A stretch of DNA of 64,000 nucleotides from the NCBI GenBank assembly GCA_037962975.1, contig CM075673.1, forward strand, positions 21,498,001-21,562,000, written 5' to 3'. Origin of the DNA: Clitoria ternatea (lineage: Eukaryota > Streptophyta > Magnoliopsida > Fabales > Fabaceae). The translations under genes were made by a program, and so were the position numbers. Of this stretch, positions 1 through 8,841 are shown in pieces; position 1 is the stretch's first letter; each line of letters opens with the position of its first letter. A model generated the notes under the pieces. It was given only the letters and a program-made list of their open reading frames with translations, made no database searches and was not told the origin of the DNA.

Positions 1-304
1 CTCATAAATATAAGCATCTAGGTGCTTAGTGGGATCAGTTTCTCCATTGTATTTCCCGATCGACAGTGACTGAGTCGTCTGCAAGTGGTTAGGGATGATG
101 ACGCTCATGAGTCTCCTCGAGAAAGGAACACTGAGTCTGTAAGTTCCAGAGGTCACCACTGCTTGCTCTCTTCTCCTGGTACTGACTCTATCACCAAAGT
201 CTTGGGTCTGTTCCCTCTCCTCGTACGTAGGGATTTTCGAGTACTGGAGGGTCATAGATCTTTCCCTCATAGATGCATGGTGAGCCTCTTCTGTATGGGA
301 CGTC
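1..304 (-). pseudogene. gag: Tat-like Ty3/gypsy gag, distal part, split by copia insertion
   Basis: The minus strand is open from 304 to the window edge and includes the short peptide GKYNGETDPTKHLDAYIY, typical of the start of the retrotransposon gag domain of Tat-type Ty3/gypsy elements. The other half of the same gene lies at 10317-10533. If the copia element and one copy of its 5 bp target duplication are ignored, the two halves read in one frame with no stop. The gene therefore appears to have been intact when the copia element landed. The rest of gag and pol would lie left of the window. The Tat assignment rests on peptide style and is inferred. Confidence 0.7.
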
Positions 305-1774
305 TGTTGTTCAAGTGGCCTCAATACTCAAGAGGGGGGGTGAATTGAGTTTTAAAACTTTTGATTGGAATGCCTTTGAAATTGATTTTTATAACCAAGT
401 TAATGAGAATATGCAAGTGAAATTAAGAAGAGGATAATATGCAAAGCACAATAATGAGAAGTATTGTTGAAGCAATTTCCCAAACACCTGGTGGGCAGTA
501 TTTGAAGAGTAACAAATTAAGCAAGTTCAAGTGTGCTCTTCACAAACAATCAACAACAATCAATTAGCAAGCAGTATATGAAAGTAAGGAGTAAGGAAGA
601 GAAGCTTGCAAACCGATATAACGAGTTCCACCCAATCCAGTGTACGTCTCGCCTCTAAGCAACCCACTTAGAGGATTTCACTATTGAAGATTTGAGATAC
701 AATCTTTGAGCAATTGCAGCTTCCTAGTGTCCCACACTCAAGAACTCAATCCTCACAAGCAAAGGGCAACCCACCCAATCTCACAATCTCTCAATACCCA
801 AAGGTTGAACCCCAACCTTTGTGACCACTCAACCTAGAGTGAACAACCACTCAACCTAGAGTGAATCCCTTGTGTTTGGTGTTGTGTTTACAATCAATAC
901 ACTCTCTTAATAGAGTAGATACACAAATGAAAGCTCTAACCAATTCTAACTCTCAAGATGAGAGGATATACAAATGTATTTCAAGATACAAGAAATAGGG
1001 CTTACAAAGCACAAAATAGAGTAAAGGATTTGTAGCTTCTTGTTGTGTCTTTGTGCTTGTGTTCCTCTTCAATTTATAGAGCCAAAATAGCTGTTGAGGT
1101 GTGCCCTTCGTTCTTCATAGCCGTTGCACTCAGTGGAAATTTGAAGAATGGTGGAGACATGAGCTGGTTTCCCACTTAAATGTGTTTTTCCACTAGCGTA
1201 ATCGATTACACCCTTGCGTTGTAATCGATTAGCTTCAAGTCAGAGAGTCACTAATCGATTATTTCAATTCCTGTAATCGATTAGCATCTATACCTGATGC
1301 ATTTAATTTGATTTCACAGCTTCCTAATCGATTAGCATGTCTTATAATCGATTAGCTTAATTCCAGTGGCTTCCTAATCGATTGTATAGCTTTCTTAATC
1401 GATTAGGCATTATACCTGATACATTTAATCCCATTTTTGATAATTGTAATCGATTAGCTTCAAATGTATAATCGATTATTTTAATTCCAGTGAGTTCATA
1501 ATCGATTATTACAAGTGTGTAATCGATTATCTTAATTCCAGTGACTTCATAATCGATTATCTTCATTCCCATAATCGATTAGCTTCAATCCTGATGCAGT
1601 TTCTTCCAAAACAGAAAACTCCTAATCGATTAGCATAAGTGACATAATCGATTATCTTCGCTGTTACTTAGCACCTGATTCCATATCTTTGTTTTTGCAT
1701 AGGTTTCTTCAAGAGTGTTTTGTCATTATCAAAATCTTTGAACATCCTTGAACCTGTATACATATTCAAACACA
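305..1774 (-). repeat. 3' LTR of the copia element
   Basis: Starts TGTTGTTCAAGTGG and ends CAAACACA. It matches 8844-10316 almost base for base, with only scattered substitutions visible. In the transcribed (minus) sense U3 is at the right. It holds the TAATCGATTA array (1199-1654), then a TATA-like AATTTATA (TATAAATT on the minus strand) at 1071-1078. Confidence 0.92.
1199..1654. repeat. TAATCGATTA palindrome array in the 3' LTR
   Basis: Sixteen copies of the 10 bp palindrome (a few with one mismatch) start at 1199, 1222, 1252, 1274, 1325, 1345, 1375, 1396, 1447, 1469, 1499, 1520, 1550, 1572, 1623 and 1645. The steps are 20-23, 30 or 51 bp. Spacers of equal length resemble each other (30 bp steps share CTTAATTCCAGTG; 51 bp steps share CCTGATGCATTTAA). 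The array sits just upstream of the putative TATA box on the minus strand. Confidence 0.9.
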
Positions 1775-1789
1775 TTCTCCCCCTTTTTG
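1775..1789 (-). promoter_or_regulatory. Polypurine tract of the copia element
   Basis: On the minus strand AAAAAGGGGGAGAA directly precedes the 3' LTR, the expected primer site for plus-strand DNA synthesis. Two further similar tracts lie at 2003-2010 and 2072-2083. Confidence 0.85.
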
Positions 1790-2002
1790 ATGATGACAAC
1801 TATGTTCATCTCTTGAGGATTGTTAGTTTAAACAATTTTGAACTTATCTCTAATTTTATCTATTTGCAAAAACATCTCTGCTGCATTATCAGTTTTTCAA
1901 AATATATTATCTATTTACCAAGTTCAAAAGTCAGAATCATTATCATATTCAGCAGCAAATATCTTATCTCTTTTTATCTCTTATCTGTTATCTCTTGCTA
2001 AA

Positions 2003-2083
2003 TCTCCCCCTATCAAAAGGAATTTATTAATCCTATCTTTTTCAGATTTTAAACAAGTTGAACAGATATTCTTCTCCCCCTTT
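2003..2083 (-). promoter_or_regulatory. Two extra polypurine tracts
   Basis: Plus-strand TCTCCCCC at 2003-2010 and TTCTCCCCCTTTG at 2072-2083 are near copies of the PPT core at 1775-1789. All three lie between the accessory ORF and the LTR. Multiple PPTs in this place have been reported for Sireviruses. Confidence 0.7.
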
Positions 2084-2254
2084 GTAATCATCAAAAAATA
2101 ATTCATGCAATTAAAGAGATATAATATGAACTGAAACGAGATAATTTTATTGAATTGAAGACGGATGGGAATTGCATTAAGTAAACCAAGAGACAATATT
2201 CAGAATTAAAAAGACAATAACATAAGCACCCTAAACAAAAGCATGACTAAGGAT

Positions 2255-3370
2255 CTAATTATCCGGATTGAAAAAGCGAATTTCAGCGATTTGGTGAGAC
2301 AGCTCTTCATAGCGTTGTTGCATCATCTCGAAGTGTTGCTGCTCAGTCATTGAAAACTCTTGAATGGAGTTTTCAAGGCGATCGAAGCGGCGGTCAAGAT
2401 GGGCGTAAAGAGATGCAAATGGGTCAGCTTGGGGTGCAGATGAAGAGGCTGATGGTGCAGCTTGTGGTTGAGGAGGAGGTGGAGGAGGAGCAGCAGGTTC
2501 AGCAAATGGATTGGCACCATGTTCTCGGTCACTCCTGAGAATCCACATTCCAGCGATGCAAATCATGCCCATTTTGTTGAGGTGGGGAATGCCAATGCAT
2601 GCTCTTGGGGGCACTTTTTCAGAGAGTTCTCCTGCCAAATCAACTCCACAGTATTTAAAAATTTTTGTGAGAAGGATGCCATAAGGAAGCTTTTGCTGGT
2701 CCTTCGCATGGCGCATGTGAAATTTGACCAACTGAATCCAGTTGATCTCCTTAGAGGTCAGCATTGCCCACATCAAGAGGACGTCATCCTCTTCAACCAA
2801 AGCATAGTTCCCAGCACGGGGAACAATCATCTTGACCAAGAAAAAATGAAGCAGGCGGTTGTTCATGGTCAAGTGGCCTACCAGCTTGTGGTTGCTCATA
2901 GGAGGATCCGCTTTCCACAAGGAGCGACGGGCAGTGATAGGATTAAAACCCCATTCATCCTCGGGTTCTCCTCCGTCAAAGTCAGCATCATTAAGGGGCA
3001 GCTTAGAAATTTCCGCGAATTGGGCGTTGGAAAGCTTGATGGTTGTGTTCTTTACTTTGGACTCAACCATGCCATTCACAAGGCGGAGATTGCAGTAAAA
3101 TACCCTTATTAGTTCAGGGTAGTACTCTTCTTCTTTGAGGGAGAGGAAGGGAAAGAGGTTGTAATGGTGAAGGCTTTGGGTGAAAGTTAGGCTGGGGTTG
3201 TCGAAAGTGTCGGCAATGGTGTAGTGGGGGGTCATTATCTCCTTTTCAGAGAAGTTTTTCATGAAATTTTGGAGGTCTCTAGGAGAAGAAAAGAACCTTA
3301 AAAAATCAAGGGGGTTATGGGCTTGAGCTACAGAGGACCTTGCTCTCTTGACATTTCTAGATGTAGACAT
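2255..3370 (-). CDS. Accessory ORF downstream of pol (plant retrotransposon accessory protein)
   Basis: Intact 371-codon ORF in the place where Sireviruses carry an env-like or accessory gene. Residues about 1-285 form a globular part with PELIRVFYCNLR and MWAMLTSKEINWIQ, resembling the domain annotated as putative plant transposon protein and the ATHILA ORF family. A proline and alanine/serine-rich linker follows (six prolines in a row near residue 297), then a predicted C-terminal coiled coil (LDRRFDRLENSIQEF onward). I see no signal peptide or clear membrane segment, so an envelope role is not supported. The ATG at 3370 is the first in frame after a CT-rich leader. Its reading frame is intact although pol is broken. 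Function is unknown; similarity to the broken ORF at 41384-42469 is discussed in the findings. Confidence 0.75.
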   Translation of the reverse strand: MSTSRNVKRARSSVAQAHNPLDFLRFFSSPRDLQNFMKNFSEKEIMTPHYTIADTFDNPSLTFTQSLHHYNLFPFLSLKEEEYYPELIRVFYCNLRLVNGMVESKVKNTTIKLSNAQFAEISKLPLNDADFDGGEPEDEWGFNPITARRSLWKADPPMSNHKLVGHLTMNNRLLHFFLVKMIVPRAGNYALVEEDDVLLMWAMLTSKEINWIQLVKFHMRHAKDQQKLPYGILLTKIFKYCGVDLAGELSEKVPPRACIGIPHLNKMGMICIAGMWILRSDREHGANPFAEPAAPPPPPPQPQAAPSASSSAPQADPFASLYAHLDRRFDRLENSIQEFSMTEQQHFEMMQQRYEELSHQIAEIRFFNPDN

Positions 3371-3602
3371 GGTGGAGAAGACAAAGAAGATGATGAAGAG
3401 AGAGGAGTGCTTGAGAGTTTTTGGAGAGGTTTGAGAGGAAGGAGGTAGTGTGAGATGAGAAGGTGAAGGGAGGGATATTTATAGGTGAGAATTAGGTTTA
3501 GGAAGGAGGAAAGTGGGTTTAGAAAGGAGTGAAGGGAGTTAAGAGAGGGAATACTTCGAGTATACCTTGGAAGTTGCAATTTTGACTCTTCAGAACCGAG
3601 GC

Positions 3603-3931
3603 TAATCGATTACGAGGCAGGGGTAATCGATTAGATAGCTGTTTTTGGGAATCCCAAACGTTTCGTGCAGAGCGTAATCGATTATCGCCTTTGACTAATC
3701 GATTAGATAAGAAACAGAACTGTCCTAATCGATTGGAACAGGATGGTAATCGATTATGGAGAAGAGGAAACGTTTTGTACCTGAAGCAGAGGCTGAGTAA
3801 TCGATTGTGGGTCAAGGGCAATCGATTAGCTTAGAAACAGAATCAGTGTAATCGATTAGGGGATGGGACTAATCGATTATGAAGGAAACAGAAGCATAGT
3901 AATCGATTGTGAGGAGGAATGTAATCGATTA
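3603..3931. repeat. Internal TAATCGATTA palindrome array
   Basis: Twelve copies start at 3603, 3624, 3675, 3696, 3726, 3747, 3798, 3819, 3849, 3870, 3900 and 3922, giving steps 21, 51, 21, 30, 21, 51, 21, 30, 21, 30, 22. This is the spacing rule of the LTR array, but spacer sequences differ from it (30 bp steps share AGAAACAGAA; both 51 bp steps share AAACGTTT). It lies between pol and the accessory ORF. On the minus strand most copies encode Asn-Arg-Leu in the pol frame. Confidence 0.9.
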
Positions 3932-4040
3932 TTGATTCAAAAACTTCAAGTTTTTCATACAGCAAAGTTCCAAACATGAAATGTAACTTATACCATTCAT
4001 CATGCCATACAACATAGTTCTTATCAAAATATTCCATCAT

Positions 4041-5684
4041 TCAAACACAATTTGACATATCAAGAATGCCTAATTCTCTTCTAATGTGAATGAATTGTTC
4101 TCTAGCCAAGGGTTTTGTGAAGATATCAGCTAGTTGCCTAGAAGTTTCAACATGTTCAAGTACACAATCCCCTTTTAACACATGATCTCTAATAAAGTGA
4201 TGCCTAATCTCAATGTGCTTGGTTCTAGAGTGCATTACTGGATTCTTTGAGATGTTAATGGCACTAGTATTATCACATTTGATGGGTACTTTGTTTAAAA
4301 CAATGCCAAAATCAAGAAGTTGTTGTCTCATCCAAAGAATTTGAGCACAACAACTACCGGCGGCTACATATTCTGCCTCAGCCGTCGATAATGCAACACT
4401 TGCTTGCTTCTTGCTATGCCAAGAAACAAGGGAGCTACCAAGTAAATGACATGTGCCACTAGTGCTTTTTCTATCAAGTTTACAACCAGCAAAATCAGAG
4501 TCGGAATATCCTAAAAGATTACATTCAACACCTTTGGGATACCACAAACCAACATTTTGAGTACCCACAAGATATTTCAAAACTCTTTTTACGGCAGTTA
4601 AATGTGATTCTTTAGGACATGCTTGATATCTAGCACACATGCATACCGCAAACATAATATCGGGTCTACTAGCAGTTAAATACAATAAGGATCCAATCAT
4701 ACCTCGATATTTGGTGATTTCAATGTCCTTACCCTTTTCATCTTTGTCTAGATAGCAGGATGTGCTCATGGGTATAGCTATCTCGTTTGCCTTGTCCATT
4801 CCAAACCTTTTAAGTAGTTCCTTACAGTACTTAGTTTGGCTAATGAATGTTCCATCATTTGCTTGTTTTATTTGCAATCCAAGGAAGAAGGTGAGTTCTC
4901 CCATCAAGGACATTTCAAACTCATTCTGCATAATCTTGGCAAACTCTTGACAAATATTTTCATTAGTAGCACCAAATATTATGTCATCCATATAAATTTG
5001 TACCAAGAGAATGTCATTATTTTTGCGTTTTATAAACAGTGTAGTATCAACCTTTCCTCTTTCAAAATTGTGTTCTAAAAGGAATTTGCTTAGTCTTTCA
5101 TACCAAGCTCTTGGGGCTTGTTTCAAACCATATAAAGCTTTTCTCAATTTAAAGACATGGTTTAGAAATTTATGATTTTCAAAACTGGGAGGTTGATCTA
5201 CATAAACTTCTTCTTGAATGAAGCCGTTTAAAAATGCATTTTTGACATCCATTTGATAAAGTTTGAAATCCATACAACATGCAAAAGCTAGCAATAACCT
5301 AATGGCTTCTAACCTAGCTACGGGAGCATACGTTTCTTCATAATCTATTCCCTCTTCTTGATTGTATCCCTTTGCAACTAGTCTAGCTTTGTTTCTTGTT
5401 ATTATGCCATTTTCATCTAACTTATTTCTAAAAACCCATTTGGTGCCTATTATTAGATGGTCATTGGGTCTTGGCACAAGTTCCCAAACTTCGTTTCTTT
5501 CAAATTGGTTTAACTCTTCTTGCATGGCCAACATCCAATGCTCATCAATAATGGCTTCATCAATATTTTTGGGTTCAATTTGGGATACAAAAGCCAAGTG
5601 ATTGCATGCATTTCTAATGGCGTTTCGAGTACTTACCCCTTTGGTTATTTCTCCAATGATTTTGTCCAAGGGATGATCCTTCAA
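4041..5684 (-). CDS. pol: Copia pol, reverse transcriptase and RNase H part
   Basis: 547 codons with the RVT_2-type reverse transcriptase (WVFRNKLDENG, ARLVAKGYNQEEGIDY, LDVKNAFLNG-like QMDVKNAFLNG, catalytic YMDD in QIYMDDIIFG) and the copia RNase H (DSDFAGC, STAEAEYVAA, TKHIEIRHHF, ADIFTKPL). It is in the same frame as the ORF at 5712-7067 and separated from it by one TAA at 5712-5714, so both belong to one original pol. The first ATG at 5684 is only the first Met after that stop. The terminal TGA at 4041 is followed by 66 open codons in the same frame. Confidence 0.92.
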   Translation of the reverse strand: MKDHPLDKIIGEITKGVSTRNAIRNACNHLAFVSQIEPKNIDEAIIDEHWMLAMQEELNQFERNEVWELVPRPNDHLIIGTKWVFRNKLDENGIITRNKARLVAKGYNQEEGIDYEETYAPVARLEAIRLLLAFACCMDFKLYQMDVKNAFLNGFIQEEVYVDQPPSFENHKFLNHVFKLRKALYGLKQAPRAWYERLSKFLLEHNFERGKVDTTLFIKRKNNDILLVQIYMDDIIFGATNENICQEFAKIMQNEFEMSLMGELTFFLGLQIKQANDGTFISQTKYCKELLKRFGMDKANEIAIPMSTSCYLDKDEKGKDIEITKYRGMIGSLLYLTASRPDIMFAVCMCARYQACPKESHLTAVKRVLKYLVGTQNVGLWYPKGVECNLLGYSDSDFAGCKLDRKSTSGTCHLLGSSLVSWHSKKQASVALSTAEAEYVAAGSCCAQILWMRQQLLDFGIVLNKVPIKCDNTSAINISKNPVMHSRTKHIEIRHHFIRDHVLKGDCVLEHVETSRQLADIFTKPLAREQFIHIRRELGILDMSNCV

Positions 5685-5711
5685 GGTTACCCAATCTTGT
5701 TGTCTCTCAAT

Positions 5712-7067
5712 TTATGTTGCACCTCTATCATTTTTGACTTCTTCTTTGTCTTCCAAGTTCATTTCTTGGAAAGTACCTACAAGATCATCAACATCTTCCT
5801 TTCTCGGAGGGTTATGGCTATTTTCATCAAACTTAACATGAATAGATTCTTCAATGGTATTTGTTTGTTTGTTGAAAATTCTATAAGATTTACTTGATTG
5901 TGAATATCCTAGGAATATTGCCTCATCAGATTTTGCATCAAACTTTCCTAGATTATTCTTTCCATTGTTGAGCACAAAACACTTACATCCAAAAATATGA
6001 AAGTATGCAATGTTGGGTTTTCTACCCTTGTAAAGCTCATAGGGGGTTTTCTTTAAAATAGGCCTTATCAAACATCTGTTCATTACATAACACGCGGTGT
6101 TCACCGCATCGGCCCAAAAATGTTTTGCAATATTGTTTTCATTTAGCATGGTTCTAGCAAGCTCCACTAAAGATCTATTTTTCCTTTCAACCACTCCATT
6201 TTGTTGTGGAGTTCTAGGAGCTGAAAAATTGTAATTGATACCATGTTTTTCGCAAAACTTTTCGAAAGATTGATTTTCAAACTCTCCCCCATGATCGGTT
6301 CTAATGGATGCAATTTTTGAGTTTTGCTCATTTTGGATAATCTTTGCAAGTTTCTTGAATGCATGATATGCTTCATTTTTATGAGCAAGAAACAATGTCC
6401 ATGTATATCTAGAATAGTCATCTACTATAACTAGACCATAGTAATTTCCTCCAAAGCTTTTGATTTTGGATGGTCCAAATAAATCCATGTGCAAAAGTTG
6501 TAAAGGCCTTTGAGTAGAAACAATGTTTTTGGATTGAAAAGATGCCTTTACTTGTTTTCCCTTTTGACATGCATCACAAAATCTATTTTCAAATTTAAGC
6601 TTTGGTAGACCAATTACTAAATCTTTAGAAACAAGTTTATTCAAGTGGTCTACATGTATATGAGCTATTCTTCTATGCCATAGCCAAGTTTCATCCTCTT
6701 TAGAAATGAAGCATTGTTCATCATTTGTAGACAAACTATCCACATCAATCATGTAAATGTTATCAATTCTTTTTCCAACAAATTTGATCTCTTTGTTTAG
6801 CTTATTCTCAATTATACAACAATTGGATTCAAATAAAACTCTATATCCTTTGTCACATAATTGACTTATGCTAAGTAGATTATGTTTGAGGCCTTCAACA
6901 TACAAGACGTCACTTATGGAGGTGGAAGAATTCTTACCAATATTTCCAATGCCTAGGATTCTTCCTTTAGTGTTGTCTCCGTAGGTGACACTTCCTTTCC
7001 TTTTGGGAGTGAATGATGTAAATTTACTTATGTCTCCCGTCATATGCTTTGAACACCCGCTATCCAA
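5712..7067 (-). CDS. pol: Copia pol, protease end and integrase part
   Basis: Begins with the aspartic protease motif LDSGCSKHMTG. The frame stays open upstream to about 7100, so the listed start is a convention, not a true initiator. The gag pre-integrase zinc-binding region follows (HRRIAHIHVDHL, CDACQKGKQ), then the integrase core with DLFGP, RTDHGGEF and the glutamate in QNGVVERKNR forming the D,D,E triad. It ends at a TAA (5712-5714) inside the pol linker before RT. Only an N-terminal sliver of protease is in frame with pol. Gag ends 14 bp further upstream in another frame, so expression would need frameshift or reinitiation, or the junction is damaged. Confidence 0.9.
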   Translation of the reverse strand: MDSGCSKHMTGDISKFTSFTPKRKGSVTYGDNTKGRILGIGNIGKNSSTSISDVLYVEGLKHNLLSISQLCDKGYRVLFESNCCIIENKLNKEIKFVGKRIDNIYMIDVDSLSTNDEQCFISKEDETWLWHRRIAHIHVDHLNKLVSKDLVIGLPKLKFENRFCDACQKGKQVKASFQSKNIVSTQRPLQLLHMDLFGPSKIKSFGGNYYGLVIVDDYSRYTWTLFLAHKNEAYHAFKKLAKIIQNEQNSKIASIRTDHGGEFENQSFEKFCEKHGINYNFSAPRTPQQNGVVERKNRSLVELARTMLNENNIAKHFWADAVNTACYVMNRCLIRPILKKTPYELYKGRKPNIAYFHIFGCKCFVLNNGKNNLGKFDAKSDEAIFLGYSQSSKSYRIFNKQTNTIEESIHVKFDENSHNPPRKEDVDDLVGTFQEMNLEDKEEVKNDRGAT

Positions 7068-7113
7068 GTACCAATGGGTGTTTCTTGCCTTGAAGCATAC
7101 CTACAAAACAAAC

Positions 7114-8787
7114 TCAGTTTAGAGAACTAGGTGCCCATTTTATGTTGGGTCCTTTTAGGTTAGCTTGTGGGGATGTTCCTTTGGGAACCCACACCTTTCT
7201 TAAGACCTTTGGTCCTAGTTTCCTAACACTACACTTATAAGCACTATGTCCTTTGGAACCATAATGATTACATTTCATAAAAGGTGAGGAGGATTTGCTT
7301 GGTGGTGCAAAGAAATTTTTATAGTGTTTCTCCATTTTATGATTACTATGTTCTTGGTCATATCCTAAATCGGTTTTACTAAACATGCATTTTTGTTGCC
7401 CAAGTAGGATGTTCAAATTATCTCTTCCATTAGTGAACTTCTCTAGTGTCCTATTTAGGTCTTCAACCTTGGTTTCTAACACAATGCACCTCTTTGCAAA
7501 ATCACATGGTTTACTTTTGGAACATGTTTGAGCGTTTTTTAATTCTTCTTTTAAGCATTCATTCTCTTTGCAAATCTCCATAAGGTGCATCTCTAGAGTG
7601 TCACTAGTTTTTCTAGATACCTTAAGTCTATTGGAGACTTTTGTAAATTTATCATACAATTCCTCTAGAGCATCAAGTAATTCATCCTTATCTAAGTCAT
7701 GGAAGTTTACCTCATCATCTTCTTCTTGGTGATTGGCCATGAGGCAAAGGTTTGCTTCTTCATTTTCTGAGTCATCCGAGCTGCTTATCTCATTTTCATC
7801 CCATGCTATATATGCTTTCCTTCTTCCTCTTTTCTCTTTTCCCTTCTTCTTAAGATTCGGGCAATCCGCTTTGAAGTGCCCTTCCTTGCCACATTCAAAA
7901 TAATTGGGTGAGGAAGAATTTTCTTTAGTGATAGGTTTCTTACTTGGGTTTTTGAAGCTTCTTTGAAGGCGTTTGCCTTTCATGAATTTCCCGAAGCGTT
8001 TCACAAATAGTCCAAATTCTTCTTCTTCATCAAGTTCACTTCCGGATTCTTCTTCTTCATTTATGGAAGTAGCCTTGAGAGCAAGACCCTTTTTCTTGGA
8101 AGATTTTTCTTCCTCTTCCGTCATCTTTAATTCTTTCAGCTCTTGTTCCTGTTCCTGCAACTTACCAAATAGAGTAGCAAGAGACATTTCGTTTATGCTA
8201 GGAGATTGTTTGATGGCAGTAACTAGCGGTTGCCATTCTCTGTTAAGACTTTTTAACACTTTATGAATGAGCTCTTTGTTAGTGTAAGTCTTTCCAAGTG
8301 TAATGAGTTGATTAATGATGAGAGTGAATCTTTTTTGCATATCAACAATTGATTCATGAGAGTTTAATCTAAAGCACTCATATTGACTAGTAAGAGTACT
8401 AATCATAGAGTCCTTTACATCGTTAGTGCCTTCGTGAGTTACTCGTAGAGTATCCCACATCTCTTTAGCAGTTTGGCAAGTCATTATTCTAAAAAATTCA
8501 TCTTGACCTAAAGCCATAGTAATATGATTTTTGGCCTTGTAGCCACATTGAACTTTCTTTTCTTCCTCGCTTGTCCATTCATCTATGGGTTTTTCAATAT
8601 TTTTACTGTCTACAATATGCATTGGTATAAAAGGGCCATTTTCAATGGCATTCCAAATTCTCAAGTCAATTGATTGAATGAAGATTTTCATTCTCTCTTT
8701 CCAAAAGGTATACCCTTCCCCATTGAAAGCGGGAGGTCTGTTTATCGCACCACCCTCGGGAAAAACATTTTGAGAACTTGAGGCCAT
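7114..8787 (-). CDS. gag: Copia gag
   Basis: 557 codons starting ATG at 8787, 42 bp from the PBS. It opens with the copia gag N-terminus (PPAFNGEGYTFWKERM), then the UBN2-type capsid region (GYKAKNHITMALG, AKEMWDTLRVTHEGT, YTNKELIHKVLKSL), an acidic, lysine-rich linker, and coiled-coil-like stretches. Two CCHC zinc knuckles are present but each lacks one cysteine: YFECGKEGHFKADC has Tyr for the first Cys, and CNHYGSKGHSAYKC has Tyr for the second. The reading frame is otherwise open. The length fits Sirevirus-type gag. It would form the particle shell and package RNA; the knuckle losses predict poor RNA binding. Confidence 0.92.
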   Translation of the reverse strand: MASSSQNVFPEGGAINRPPAFNGEGYTFWKERMKIFIQSIDLRIWNAIENGPFIPMHIVDSKNIEKPIDEWTSEEEKKVQCGYKAKNHITMALGQDEFFRIMTCQTAKEMWDTLRVTHEGTNDVKDSMISTLTSQYECFRLNSHESIVDMQKRFTLIINQLITLGKTYTNKELIHKVLKSLNREWQPLVTAIKQSPSINEMSLATLFGKLQEQEQELKELKMTEEEEKSSKKKGLALKATSINEEEESGSELDEEEEFGLFVKRFGKFMKGKRLQRSFKNPSKKPITKENSSSPNYFECGKEGHFKADCPNLKKKGKEKRGRRKAYIAWDENEISSSDDSENEEANLCLMANHQEEDDEVNFHDLDKDELLDALEELYDKFTKVSNRLKVSRKTSDTLEMHLMEICKENECLKEELKNAQTCSKSKPCDFAKRCIVLETKVEDLNRTLEKFTNGRDNLNILLGQQKCMFSKTDLGYDQEHSNHKMEKHYKNFFAPPSKSSSPFMKCNHYGSKGHSAYKCSVRKLGPKVLRKVWVPKGTSPQANLKGPNIKWAPSSLN

Positions 8788-8829
8788 CTAGTCTCTTGAA
8801 GCTGTTAAGCTCGATCTACCAAGAGTCAA

Positions 8830-8841
8830 GCTCTGATACCA
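8830..8841 (-). promoter_or_regulatory. Primer-binding site, tRNA-iMet type
   Basis: Minus-strand TGGTATCAGAGC lies two bases inside the 5' LTR edge, the standard plant site complementary to the 3' end of initiator tRNA-Met. Confidence 0.95.

Noticed and set aside
1199..1654. CRISPR-like array (short repeats with spacers)
   Set aside because: The repeats are 10 bp palindromes with similar, short spacers, inside a plant LTR and present in both LTRs; there are no cas genes and the DNA is eukaryotic.
2462..3112. 216-codon plus-strand ORF
   Set aside because: It is the antisense shadow of the accessory ORF on the minus strand, which has domain-like composition and a sensible position.
2255..3370. 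Envelope gene (retrovirus-like) reading of the accessory ORF
   Set aside because: No signal peptide, membrane span or cleavage site is visible; it looks soluble with a C-terminal coiled coil.
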